Part shown: positions 16,259 through 25,011 of the stretch, piece after piece | How the letters are laid out: each line of letters opens with the position of its first letter | Numbering within the stretch: the first letter of the stretch is position 1 | DNA from: an uncultured Fluviicola sp. | GTDB lineage: Bacteria; Bacteroidota; Bacteroidia; Flavobacteriales; Crocinitomicaceae | Assembly (NCBI RefSeq): GCF_946478805.1 | Contig: NZ_CAMLDC010000015.1 | Span: 1-64,000 of the forward strand | Direction of reading: 5' to 3' | DNA length: 64,000 nucleotides | Program-made: the position numbers and the translations under genes | The notes under the pieces: model-generated | The model's input: the letters and a program-made list of their open reading frames with translations, nothing else | What the model was told of the DNA's origin: nothing | Database searches by the model: none

Positions 16259-17182
16259 CTATTGAAATTTTTTCACTTTCGTGCCGTCTTCATAGATATA
16301 AATAACAAGTCCCGGAGTATTTTCATCTGCCGGTTGACCTAACAAGTTCACTATTTCCTTTAACGGATTTTCCTTCATGGTATTGTCTACGAGAACCAAT
16401 TCTTCAAAAGTTCTACGGATTCCATCCTTATCTACCTGCGTGATCCGGTAATAATTTTTATTAGTTACAGACGGATTGGAGTGTACCATTGAGTAACTTT
16501 GTTTCTCTGTTGAATTTCCTTTCGATTCAACCGTACCGATACTTGTCCATATTTCAGCATAGGGATTTGTAGACCATTCCACGTCAAAATAGTCGTTATC
16601 CTTTTCGGATTGCGTGATCCAATCCAATTGATTTTCGCTCCCCACTCTTTTTGCATTGAATGAGTACATTTCAACCGGAAGAACAACATTGCATACAATA
16701 TCGAAATCACTTATCTTATATCCTGAATAGTTAAACGACCCATCGGATTGAAAATTAAATCGAAAACGGAAATTGGAAGATGTCGGAGTAATAAATGCTG
16801 GAATCGTACTTCCGGCACCAAAGTTTCCAGTCCATCCAATTCCCGGACCATAGGGATTCGTCCATGTTGCCCCATTATCCAAGGAATATTCAAGAAATAA
16901 AAAATCATATGAATACTCTGCATTTCCACTTGCCGTAAAGGTTATTGAAACGGTTGAGCCATTTGCACAACTTGCATTGATTGTCGGAGAAGTATAGGTC
17001 GCATTCAGATTAGCGCCGTAATTTCCGGCACAATTGGTTGTAACTACACCACAGCCAGGTCTCCATTGGAGCCCACCCACATTCGACCAGCCCGGATCAA
17101 CTCCGCCGGTCCAGGTGTAAGGTAATTGACCGAAAGCAGCAAACCCAGATGCCACGATCAAACTTGTTAATAGCTTTTTCAT
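16259..17182 (-). CDS. T9SS-exported protein with fibronectin-like linker
   Basis: A 307-residue secreted protein. Signal peptide about 1-18 (AAFGQ), then a beta-rich Cys-containing domain (about 20-168) with VSITFTASGNAEYSYDFLFLEYS and FRFRFNFQSDGS blocks resembling a lectin-like jelly roll, then a region starting LPVEMYSFNAKRV (about 172-262) typical of the FN3-like module before Bacteroidota sorting domains. It ends in a short VNLLGQPADENTPGLVIYIY type A-like sorting tail. Ligand unknown. The ATG overlaps the stop codon of the upstream short secreted protein by four bases, so the two are coupled. Confidence 0.82.
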   Translation of the reverse strand: MKKLLTSLIVASGFAAFGQLPYTWTGGVDPGWSNVGGLQWRPGCGVVTTNCAGNYGANLNATYTSPTINASCANGSTVSITFTASGNAEYSYDFLFLEYSLDNGATWTNPYGPGIGWTGNFGAGSTIPAFITPTSSNFRFRFNFQSDGSFNYSGYKISDFDIVCNVVLPVEMYSFNAKRVGSENQLDWITQSEKDNDYFDVEWSTNPYAEIWTSIGTVESKGNSTEKQSYSMVHSNPSVTNKNYYRITQVDKDGIRRTFEELVLVDNTMKENPLKEIVNLLGQPADENTPGLVIYIYEDGTKVKKFQ

Positions 17183-17523
17183 GATTTCTTAAGTGTTGCT
17201 TTCGGTAAAAACGTGTCTTTTGCAAGCAAGGTTATGATCAAACCTTCGTCGTTCACGAATGAGAATTCAACTGACTCTCTTCTCAAGTCTTCGTACAGGG
17301 ATATGTCAAATGTATTGATATCAAATCCGATAACATGGGTGTCATCGATCAAATAGCTTTGACAATAGTAGTAAGTAATCGCCTCCAGCTTTTGCTGTGG
17401 CATCTCCGCAAGTTGTTCTTCTGTAAAATGAATCAGTAACCTTTGGTCGTATGTGGAATTATCCTGACCAAAGGAAAAAGACGCAAGAGTTAGAAAAACA
17501 ATTAGCAATAAATTGTTAATCAT
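17179..17523 (-). CDS. Short secreted protein, unknown
   Basis: A 114-residue exported protein: signal peptide about 1-19 (ASFSFGQ), then a compact acidic domain with a YYYCQSYLIDD stretch holding its single cysteine. No family recognised. It is the first gene of a two-gene unit; its TGA overlaps the ATG of the T9SS protein that follows. The tight coupling suggests that the two act together or at a fixed ratio, which is inference. Confidence 0.68.
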   Translation of the reverse strand: MINNLLLIVFLTLASFSFGQDNSTYDQRLLIHFTEEQLAEMPQQKLEAITYYYCQSYLIDDTHVIGFDINTFDISLYEDLRRESVEFSFVNDEGLIITLLAKDTFLPKATLKKS

Positions 17524-17746
17524 CGCATTAAGTTATAGTTCTGCAATAGTAAGCATTGATTTAAAGACTGAAATCACAGATGAATGTTTCATAATTCGAA
17601 ATGAACATTTGCGTAACTTCCGCGAATATTATTTCCATGGTAAATATTTCACAAAGATTTAGAAAACCAACGCTTTGGAAGAAGAATACGTTTCCTACTC
17701 ATAGCTAAATACATTTCCTTATTTTTGTTGTCAGATTCAGTTAACT

Positions 17747-18736
17747 ATGCGCATTCTATTTTTTATTGGTTTTATTGCAGTATTGAGTTCTTGTGGCGGG
17801 AACAATTCAAAAAAACCTCAAAAAGAACTTTCTATCGATCAGTTATTCAAGAAATATCCTGACAGTGTTCCAATCCTTATCAAACATGGTAATCTGATGC
17901 TGGAGCGCTACGATTACGACAAAGCTCTCCAGGACGGTGCAAAAGCTTACCGCATGCAGCAATGGAATCTTGATGCCCGTTTTTTGTATGCCAATGCATT
18001 GAACAACCGGGCAAGTAGAACACCGAGTGACGTGATGTCAGCTCAAACCCATTTCAAGTATGTGGTGAAGAAAGACCCGAAGAATCTGGCCGCTTTAGTG
18101 GCATTGGCAACTACTTATGCCCAACAGGGAGATAATGAGAAAGCATTTTATTTTACCAATGAAGCATTGCGCATCAATAAAAAATACCGGGATGCCTATA
18201 TTCTAAAAGGAAGCATCTATTTGAGCCTGGATAATCGCGAACTGGCAAAATCATCCTTTCAAACCGCCATCGACCAAGATCCGGATTTCTTTGCAGCGTA
18301 CCTCAAACTCGGTTTGATCTACCAAGAAGAACATGATCCTTTATGTATCCAGTATTTCATTACTGCAACGCAAATCCGACCCAACAACATTGAGGCCAAA
18401 TACAATCTGGCATATGCTTACCAAGAATTCGACAAATTGCAGGAAGCGCAAGTGATCTATCGCGAAATGTTGAAGAAAGATCCCACGTTTACTCCTCCAA
18501 TGTTCCAGTTGGGTTGGATTAAACAATTCAAGCAAAATGACCTGGATAGTGCAATTTATTTTTACAATGAAACCCTGCAAAAAGAACCGCGCTATGTGGA
18601 AGCCTGGCATAATTTAGGCCTTGCTTATGAAACAAAAGGTGAAAAATATCAGGCGATTCAGTACTACAGAAAAGCATTGAAATACAATCCTGACTTCGCT
18701 ATTTCAAATGAAGCCATCAAGCGTTTATCCAAATGA
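17747..18736 (+). CDS. TPR-repeat lipoprotein
   Basis: A 329-residue lipoprotein: signal MRILFFIGFIAVLSSCGG with Cys16, followed by about seven to eight tetratricopeptide repeats through the C-terminus (for example LAALVALATTYAQQGDNEKA, FFAAYLKLGLIYQEE, YVEAWHNLGLAYETKGEKYQ). TPR lipoproteins are scaffolds in the periplasm or on the outer membrane; the partner is unknown. A TATTTTTG box at 17720-17727 may be its -7 element. Its stop overlaps the next gene's start (ATGA), forming a two-gene unit with a membrane protein. Confidence 0.85.
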   Translation: MRILFFIGFIAVLSSCGGNNSKKPQKELSIDQLFKKYPDSVPILIKHGNLMLERYDYDKALQDGAKAYRMQQWNLDARFLYANALNNRASRTPSDVMSAQTHFKYVVKKDPKNLAALVALATTYAQQGDNEKAFYFTNEALRINKKYRDAYILKGSIYLSLDNRELAKSSFQTAIDQDPDFFAAYLKLGLIYQEEHDPLCIQYFITATQIRPNNIEAKYNLAYAYQEFDKLQEAQVIYREMLKKDPTFTPPMFQLGWIKQFKQNDLDSAIYFYNETLQKEPRYVEAWHNLGLAYETKGEKYQAIQYYRKALKYNPDFAISNEAIKRLSK

Positions 18737-19341
18737 CGCCCAAAAGAGCCCTTCTCGTTCAAACACTCATTGAAGCACTCCTTCCAATCTTAGGGTACTT
18801 TTATTGGAACTGGGATGCAAGTTTTATCCTACTGTTCTACTTGATTGATTGGATCCTATTTTGGGTGCTAACAGCATTCAAGGCGCGAAAACGGATTCAA
18901 TTCAGTGCGAATCATCCGGAAAAGCAATTAGCCATCAAACAACTGAGTATTGCATTCTTATGCATTTTAAGTACTTCTCTTGCTGTTTTCCATATTCTGC
19001 CCAACATTCATCCGATATTTTCATGGACAGAGCGTATATGGGCATTTTTAAGCTACAGCGATATGGGAATCCAACAAGGATTCATTTTGATTCCCTTGAT
19101 GGTACTTAGCGGTTACCTGACTTACAAACAGCAATTCTTACTTCCTCAACTATTCCGGAAATATCCGGTAAATTATTTCACGCGTGAATCTGTAAAACAA
19201 GGATTGTTGCTTTCGTTGGTATTTGGATTGATATTACTTGTCTCTTACTTTGTTACTTTTCCGGATGAAGCATTGCTCTTCGGAACTGTCCTGGGCGTTG
19301 TCATTTATCGTTTGGTCAACAGAAGCGCTGTATACTCCTAG
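18733..19341 (+). CDS. Multi-pass membrane protein, unknown
   Basis: A 202-residue inner-membrane protein with about five hydrophobic helices (near residues 7-24, 27-48, 72-92, 115-130 and 152-195). It opens with two helices separated by YWNWDAS, a pattern that resembles uncharacterised DUF6498-type proteins, but I cannot confirm that. Translationally coupled to the TPR lipoprotein upstream. Its stop codon overlaps the stop of the convergent saccharopine-dehydrogenase-like gene by four bases, so no terminator can lie between them. Confidence 0.72.
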   Translation: MTPKRALLVQTLIEALLPILGYFYWNWDASFILLFYLIDWILFWVLTAFKARKRIQFSANHPEKQLAIKQLSIAFLCILSTSLAVFHILPNIHPIFSWTERIWAFLSYSDMGIQQGFILIPLMVLSGYLTYKQQFLLPQLFRKYPVNYFTRESVKQGLLLSLVFGLILLVSYFVTFPDEALLFGTVLGVVIYRLVNRSAVYS

Positions 19342-20675
19342 ACCACTTTTTCCAACTCCTGGAATGTAATTCCCAGTTCTTCCAGTTCATCCAGGATCGG
19401 ATTATAGATTTCAGGCTTCGTCGGAAGTAAGACTCCTCTTTCTGAAATCTGATTATTCATTATCAATTTCGCACAGATTGCTACCGGATAACCGACCGTT
19501 TTAGACATCGCAGTATGCTCCTGGTCATCTCCTAAATTCACCATGGAAGATTCAATGAAGCGTCGTTCACCATTCAGTAAATACGTGAATTGGTGAACCA
19601 TCACCAGCATGTCTTTATCATGAGGTTCCAACACCCATTTATCCAATAACAGTTTTTCCAAAATTTGAGCAGCTGTCGCATCTTTTAATCCCAATTTTGT
19701 GGAACCATCAAACAATCCCAACCATTCAAATTTGGATATATCGGTAATTCCCAAAGGAGCACATGCATTCATCCATTTTTGCTCAACAGGTGTTTCCTCC
19801 TCAAAGGGCAGAAATGCGTTGACAAAAGTCCTGGGTGTCAAATTTTCAGAATTGGGAAGGATCAGATGATCATCTGTAAGACCTAATTGTACGAACGCAT
19901 TCCAATATTTACAAAAACCGGGCTTTCTCAACGTTCCACGATACATAGTCGGAATATCCTCCAAGCCATAAATATGCCGGTAAGACAATGAATCCCTGTT
20001 TGCATATCCGTCAAAGTCACCGTATCCGTCTACCGAAATGGTATCCAAACGTGTAAAAACTTGTGTATACGGAATGTATTTATATTGATGTCTGTCAATG
20101 TAGCAAGCCATTCCACCCTGAGCGGCCAATACCACATTTCTTGGATTCCAGGTGAATTTATAGTTCCATGGGTTATTATCGCTTTCCGGAGCTACCAAAC
20201 CTCCGCAATAAGATTTGAATCCGGTGATTTCCCCACCTTGATTCTTAATGGAATCTACAATGCGCATGGCACTCATGTGGTCCAATCCTGGATCCACCCC
20301 TATTTCATTCATGAAAATCAAGTCTGCCGAACGAGCTTCCTCATTCAGCGCGTTCATTTCAGCAGAAACATAAGACGGAGTAATCAGGTTTTTTTTCAAT
20401 TCGAGGCAATCCCTTGCTATTTCAACATGAAATCTCGCCGGAAGCATGGAAATTACTAAATCTGCTTGTTGAAGTTCTTCCCAACGCTCGTCGCGATCCA
20501 ATGCATTGAACGAAAGTGCCACACCACTTGGATGATCTGCCAACTTATGTTTCACCAGATCCAAAGACCTGTCAACAACACGCAACTGCCAATTGTTCTC
20601 GTCAGCGTGATCAAGCAGGTATTTAATAAGGGTAGTCGCAGAGAGGCCGGCGCCTAAAAGCAAAATTCGTTTCAT
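19338..20675 (-). CDS. Saccharopine dehydrogenase family oxidoreductase
   Basis: A 445-residue NAD(P)-binding enzyme. The Rossmann motif is MKRILLLGAGLSATTLIKYL (residues 1-20), and the C-terminal saccharopine-dehydrogenase-type domain begins near residue 125 (EIGVDPGLDHMSAMRIVDSI). It is close to the glutamate-forming LYS9-type saccharopine reductase in length and pattern, so a role in lysine catabolism or a related amino-acid pathway is plausible. No lysine-pathway neighbours are present, so the substrate is uncertain. ATG 20681 (two residues longer) is an alternative start. A TAATTTCG box lies on the minus strand at 20694-20701. Confidence 0.82.
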   Translation of the reverse strand: MKRILLLGAGLSATTLIKYLLDHADENNWQLRVVDRSLDLVKHKLADHPSGVALSFNALDRDERWEELQQADLVISMLPARFHVEIARDCLELKKNLITPSYVSAEMNALNEEARSADLIFMNEIGVDPGLDHMSAMRIVDSIKNQGGEITGFKSYCGGLVAPESDNNPWNYKFTWNPRNVVLAAQGGMACYIDRHQYKYIPYTQVFTRLDTISVDGYGDFDGYANRDSLSYRHIYGLEDIPTMYRGTLRKPGFCKYWNAFVQLGLTDDHLILPNSENLTPRTFVNAFLPFEEETPVEQKWMNACAPLGITDISKFEWLGLFDGSTKLGLKDATAAQILEKLLLDKWVLEPHDKDMLVMVHQFTYLLNGERRFIESSMVNLGDDQEHTAMSKTVGYPVAICAKLIMNNQISERGVLLPTKPEIYNPILDELEELGITFQELEKVV

Positions 20676-20769
20676 ATTCATTAAATCTATTTACGAAATT
20701 AACGGAATTCAATGAATTCAGATATAGAATTAACCTTATTTAAATTGAAAAACGAGAAGAAATCGTACA

Positions 20770-20805
20770 AAACAAAAAAAGCCTCTTAAAAAAAGAGGCT
20801 TCTTG
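20770..20805 (-). terminator. Minus-strand terminator after the small secreted protein
   Basis: Arms AAGCCTCTT (20779-20787) and AAGAGGCTT (20793-20801) with a run of A on the plus strand that becomes the U-tail on the minus transcript. It lies 26 bases past the stop of the gene at 20827. Confidence 0.75.
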
Positions 20806-20826
20806 TTCAATATTTCAAGAAATGAT

Positions 20827-21153
20827 TTATTTCAATTCAGAAAGTTTAAATGATTTACCATGCATTGAACTGGTAACTTTAAACCAAACATCCCCGCAGT
20901 TACTTCCATCCAAATGTTTGATTTCAGTTCCTTCACTATAACTAAATCCTTTAGATGCACCTGCACTAATGTAGTTATGACCTCCATTCACGCAGTACTT
21001 GTACTCAGAAGAAGTATCATTAATAACTTTAAATTCAATATTGCTCAGAACTTTCTCGGAAGACACTGTCTTGGAGGAAGTAAATGACTGGATTCCTAAT
21101 GCTCCAACAAATGCCAATGTTGCAAACGCAGAAATTTTGATTAGTTTTTTCAT
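20827..21153 (-). CDS. Small secreted protein, unknown
   Basis: A 108-residue exported protein. Signal peptide about 1-25 (ATLAFVGALGIQSF), then a small beta domain with two cysteines (KYCVNGG and GSNCGDVWF) that could form a disulfide. The pattern of a GGHNYISAGASKGFSYSEG loop followed by a short strand resembles small immunoglobulin-like extracellular domains, but I recognise no family. It has its own terminator. The upstream gene on the same strand ends 57 bases away, so cotranscription is possible. Confidence 0.68.
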   Translation of the reverse strand: MKKLIKISAFATLAFVGALGIQSFTSSKTVSSEKVLSNIEFKVINDTSSEYKYCVNGGHNYISAGASKGFSYSEGTEIKHLDGSNCGDVWFKVTSSMHGKSFKLSELK

Positions 21154-21210
21154 AGTAAAAAATTTTTGGTGTATAAATATATGAAAACTGATATTAAAAC
21201 TCTAATAAAT

Positions 21211-22275
21211 TTATTTGGTTGCGTCAACAGCGAACATCAACACCAGTTTTCCTGAGGAATCGTAAATGTTAAATACTTGTTCTGCAAAATCGACTGTTAA
21301 ACCTTTGCTTCTTATGATCTCCATAAAGCGTCTTTCATTCGTAGCCACCAATTCATCCGTACACATCATTTTGGTGGAAATGATATCAAAAAAAGCAACT
21401 GTATTTCGAGTCGTTTTCATGTTTCCGGAAATGCGATTGCATCCATTGCTTCCAGTGAACGAATTCGTGGACATATCCATTTTGATCATTGCCTTTGAGT
21501 CCTTAACGGTAACTCCATCCATCTGGATCAATTTCAAATCTTGCTGGTTGAAATAATTCCAGGGTGTTTTTTCAGGTCTTCCGGTTGAAGACGGATCTTG
21601 AGTAAGAGGTTTTGAAACGGTTTCCAAAACGAATACTTCTTTCTTCTTCGCTTTCCAGATCATCAAGCCACCCTCATGGGAAATCTTGAAGGATTTCTCC
21701 GAAATAGATTTCAAGAACTCCTCTTCAATACTGGTTTGCATTTCCGGACAAGCCATTTTCGTTGACGCACCTGTTTTTACGCAAATCTTACTTTGCTTCT
21801 TATTCATTTTGATAGGAGCCGTAAAACTATTGCATCCGCTTCTTCCGGAAATCTGGTGATAAGTGCTGTCGAAATTGATTGATACATCCGCATTCACCAC
21901 TTCTTTGCCATTCATTCGGATCACCTTATACAAAACACCTCCGTCGGTGCTGATCATCGGGGTTACAGAAATCACTTTCTCCAACCTATAGGTATAACGT
22001 GATAAATCCTGCGGAATTGGTGCAGGACGTTCCGTTTCGATCACGTCAATGACATACCGGTTTCCTGCAACGTACTCAAATCCTGCAATTCGCTCATAGA
22101 ACAACTCCCATGTTTTTGATCCATCCTTTTGTATTTGAAAACAAGTCTGGGCCATCATCCGACGGCATGGTACACATTCTTCCTTTACGGTCATACGGAT
22201 CGTCTTTTGTCCAAAGAGACTTGTTTGAGTAAGTAACAATACCAGTAATACACCAATGTTTTTCATTTTTTTCAT
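21211..22275 (-). CDS. Secreted DUF4377 protein with two META domains
   Basis: A 354-residue exported protein with three parts. Signal peptide about 1-22 (TSLFGQ). A DUF4377 domain (about 25-85) carries two Cys pairs near EECVPCRRMM and TCFQIQ and the WELFYERIAGFEYVAGNRY signature. Two tandem META/HslJ-like domains follow (about 105-215 and 240-350), each with a SGRSGCNSF or GSNGCNRISG motif, an MACPE or MMCTDE segment and an EEFLKSI or ERRFMEII helix. HslJ-type domains occur in stress-related outer-membrane lipoproteins; the function here is unknown. ATG 22266 is a possible alternative start. Confidence 0.82.
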   Translation of the reverse strand: MKKMKNIGVLLVLLLTQTSLFGQKTIRMTVKEECVPCRRMMAQTCFQIQKDGSKTWELFYERIAGFEYVAGNRYVIDVIETERPAPIPQDLSRYTYRLEKVISVTPMISTDGGVLYKVIRMNGKEVVNADVSINFDSTYHQISGRSGCNSFTAPIKMNKKQSKICVKTGASTKMACPEMQTSIEEEFLKSISEKSFKISHEGGLMIWKAKKKEVFVLETVSKPLTQDPSSTGRPEKTPWNYFNQQDLKLIQMDGVTVKDSKAMIKMDMSTNSFTGSNGCNRISGNMKTTRNTVAFFDIISTKMMCTDELVATNERRFMEIIRSKGLTVDFAEQVFNIYDSSGKLVLMFAVDATK

Positions 22276-22326
22276 TTTGTCCTCAAGTTACAAATTTGCT
22301 GCCAAACTTTCCGTTAAAGTGCGAAT

Positions 22327-22356
22327 ATAAAAAAAGCTCCCCGAAGGAAGCTTTAA
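22327..22356 (-). terminator. Terminator after the esterase gene
   Basis: Stem AAAGCTCC / GG-A-AGCTTT around CCGAA, with a one-base bulge and a plus-strand A run that is the U-tail on the minus strand. It lies 16 bases past the esterase stop and separates that operon from the META gene. Confidence 0.65.
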
Positions 22357-22371
22357 AAGAAAGTAATTCGA

Positions 22372-23685
22372 TTATTGAATGACCAATTGTTTCGTAATCA
22401 CATTTTGAGTTTCCGTATCGGTTAACCGAATGAAATATGTTCCATTTTTGAACCCTTCAACTGAAATGGTCATCGTTCCGGAATTCATTGCTTTTTGCAT
22501 AACAACCCTACCGGACAAATCTACGATTGAAAGATCTTTCGTTCCGGCAGATTCGCAAACGATTGTCAAGTCGCTGGATGCAGGATTCGGGTAGATACTC
22601 ATTTCCTGCTGAATAGCTTCGGTCAAGCCCAATATACATGTTTCATTAACCGGGCTTCCATCACAGTAGTTGATCGGATACAAAAATGCATTTTCTGCCG
22701 GAGGATTTGCAGGTTGAAGGTCCATATTTGTACAACCTAATTGATGAACAAGGAAATCCCGGACAAAATTTGCTGTTGTGTCCATGTATGCAATTTCCGT
22801 TGCGGTACTTCCGGCATATGGAACGTGATCAGCCCCGGGGAAAGTATACAGTTTATGCGGGTGATTCAAAGCGCAGCTTCTTTCGAGTAACATGCGACTT
22901 CCATCCAGGTACATCAAAGCAACACCCGGATTTACAATCCCACGGTTGTACTTTACAACTCCGTCGGCTGTTCCATGAACAGAAACCAATGGAATATCTC
23001 CTGCTTCCAACCAGCTATATCTTCCCAATGCACCGCATAGATTAATCACTCCAACTACTTTGGTGGAATAACCAGGATTACCACTGGCACCTTCCAAACC
23101 TCCAAGAGCGGCAAGATTGGTTCCGTCAACATAATCTGCGATCTCGCAATCCTGATCCAGGTAAGCAGCGTGCAATGCCGTAATTGCTCCCGCTGAACTT
23201 CCTCCAATGAATATACGTGTCGTATCAATTTTATACGTGTTTGTTGTTGCTCTGTCCTTATAAAAGAAACGAATGGAAGCTTTTAAATCCTGCGTTGCAC
23301 GAAGCACTGCTTTGATTGCATTTACAGAGTCAATAGGGAAAAATCCGGTTCTGTAATTGATCGAAGCACAAGCATAACCTTTCTTCGCGAAACGATTGGA
23401 TAATGACTGTACATCTGCATCCGTCTTTGTACCGCCCAGGAAACTACCTCCGTGAACCCAGATAATCAAGGGTCTTGCAACTGAGGTGTCTGCCGCCGGT
23501 TCATAAAAATCCAATGTCAATGAGGTTGTTGAACCTGAAAAAGAAGTGTTCGATCCGTAAACGATATTGCTGGATAGCGTTACGTTGGAATAAACATCGT
23601 CTGCGTATCTTCCGGTTTGACAAGGCGTTTGAGCCAATGCCGCAGAAGATAACAGAGCGGATAAAAGAAAAGTAGAAATTTTCAT
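22372..23685 (-). CDS. T9SS-exported alpha/beta-hydrolase (carboxylesterase-like)
   Basis: A 437-residue secreted esterase. Signal peptide about 1-19 (AALAQ). The alpha/beta-hydrolase domain (about 45-330) has the oxyanion loop VHGGSFLGG (77-85) and nucleophile Ser164 in the GGSSAGA elbow, characteristic of the HSL/carboxylesterase group; a late His in PGADHVPYAG is a good catalytic candidate. The last 75 residues (IYPNPASSDLTI to TKQLVIQ) form a type A T9SS sorting domain. I use ATG 23685, which gives a proper signal peptide, rather than 23736. It follows the SGNH hydrolase stop by 16 bases on the same strand and ends at a terminator. Confidence 0.88.
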   Translation of the reverse strand: MKISTFLLSALLSSAALAQTPCQTGRYADDVYSNVTLSSNIVYGSNTSFSGSTTSLTLDFYEPAADTSVARPLIIWVHGGSFLGGTKTDADVQSLSNRFAKKGYACASINYRTGFFPIDSVNAIKAVLRATQDLKASIRFFYKDRATTNTYKIDTTRIFIGGSSAGAITALHAAYLDQDCEIADYVDGTNLAALGGLEGASGNPGYSTKVVGVINLCGALGRYSWLEAGDIPLVSVHGTADGVVKYNRGIVNPGVALMYLDGSRMLLERSCALNHPHKLYTFPGADHVPYAGSTATEIAYMDTTANFVRDFLVHQLGCTNMDLQPANPPAENAFLYPINYCDGSPVNETCILGLTEAIQQEMSIYPNPASSDLTIVCESAGTKDLSIVDLSGRVVMQKAMNSGTMTISVEGFKNGTYFIRLTDTETQNVITKQLVIQ

Positions 23686-23701
23686 GTGTTTGTTTTTAAG
23701 A

Positions 23702-25006
23702 TTATGGGAAAGTAACTGATGGGTAATTAACAGCATTTACAGCCGGGATCCGGGCATTGTATTTATCATTCAAAGCCCGAATAAATTCATTTGAAATAAT
23801 GGCATTTCCTCTCGGATTGAAGTGAATCCCATCCAACGAATAAGCTCCACCTGAAACAAATTTCGCACTCAGGGTGATTCCGTTATAAACAATTCCGGAT
23901 TGCAGATTTTTGACTACTTCATTTGGTTTTGCAATTGCCAAGTTATAAGTTGATGCAATTGCAGTGATTGCATTATTATAATCAGCAATTTGAGCTCTTA
24001 TCATACTCAGCTCATCCAGTGTTAAAACAAATTCATTTCTAAAAGGGAAAACGGAACCCATCGAATTACATTTCACAGAATCCAACGGTGTGCTGAGCAA
24101 TACCAATTCACCGGCCACCATATGTCGGACACCAAATGCACCCGCTGCCGGGTCTTGAATCATAAAACCGTTTGGTCCTTCCTGAAATGAGATCCCAATC
24201 GGATTATAAATTGCATTCAAGGATGCCGCTTTATCGGGGGTGAGATTCAACCCGTTATATGGAATCGTTGTAAAATAAGGCATCTCCGTAATATCCGGAA
24301 TTAAGGAAACAACTCCTTTTGCACCATTTGCCGTCAGAGACTGGACAATTTGTTCGTACGCAACACTGAAAGTCGCCGGATTGATCATCGTCCCATTACT
24401 CGCACCACTTTGCGTATACGGAAGAACATCTTCTATCCCTACAAACAATGCAAAACAAGTAGGGCTTGAAGCCGTTGCATCACCTAATACACTTGCAGTT
24501 CCTGAAGAACTCATGCGACCGAAGAAAGGATTAAGTGAACCGTATGAAGGAACATTGACAGCGGTCACCGTCATTCCGGGAACTCCAAAATTTCCAAAAG
24601 TCTCACTCGAATTGTATACATTCGATCCAAATGCAGCGACATCTCCACCGGATGCCAAACGAACAGGAGAAAGTGAAGTCACTCCCAAACAATCCGTTTT
24701 ATAACCCAATTTGAATCGCGACATTCCCTGACCACTTACACCAACTGAATTACTTGACATATAAGGCTGATAGAACGGTCCGGAACCGACTTTCTGCAAT
24801 TGTGCGCTTAACAAATTCGCAATAGAATATTGTTGTCCTTCATAATACAACGCATCATCCATATAACCGGCAGTGTGTGAACCGCCAATCATTACAAAAC
24901 GCGTTGCATCCAGATCACCCGCCGAGCTTTCCGGTTTTTCATATTTCGGTTTGCACGAACTCAGAACAAGAGTTCCGATCAATAAAGTAGCTAAAACTTG
25001 TTTCAT
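23702..25006 (-). CDS. SGNH/GDSL-family hydrolase lipoprotein
   Basis: A 434-residue lipoprotein: MKQVLATLLIGTLVLSSC with Cys18. The SGNH fold is suggested by an N-terminal block I (RFVMIGGSHTAGYMDDALYYEGQQ) and a C-terminal block V (YSLDGIHFNPRGNAII) carrying the catalytic Asp-x-x-His. Block I has GGS where the classic form is GDS; related Bacteroidota proteins often read GNS or GDS, so activity is still plausible. Likely a lipase or esterase on the cell surface. An in-frame ATG at 25018 would overlap the FadL-like gene by seven bases; the ATG at 25006 gives the cleaner lipoprotein signal. It lies between a FadL-like porin and a T9SS esterase. Confidence 0.82.
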   Translation of the reverse strand: MKQVLATLLIGTLVLSSCKPKYEKPESSAGDLDATRFVMIGGSHTAGYMDDALYYEGQQYSIANLLSAQLQKVGSGPFYQPYMSSNSVGVSGQGMSRFKLGYKTDCLGVTSLSPVRLASGGDVAAFGSNVYNSSETFGNFGVPGMTVTAVNVPSYGSLNPFFGRMSSSGTASVLGDATASSPTCFALFVGIEDVLPYTQSGASNGTMINPATFSVAYEQIVQSLTANGAKGVVSLIPDITEMPYFTTIPYNGLNLTPDKAASLNAIYNPIGISFQEGPNGFMIQDPAAGAFGVRHMVAGELVLLSTPLDSVKCNSMGSVFPFRNEFVLTLDELSMIRAQIADYNNAITAIASTYNLAIAKPNEVVKNLQSGIVYNGITLSAKFVSGGAYSLDGIHFNPRGNAIISNEFIRALNDKYNARIPAVNAVNYPSVTFP

Positions 25007-25011
25007 TTTCC

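Noticed and set aside
16139..16342. 67-residue plus-strand frame after sucB
   Set aside because: It crosses two terminator hairpins and the 3' end of a T9SS gene, and shows no protein-like pattern.
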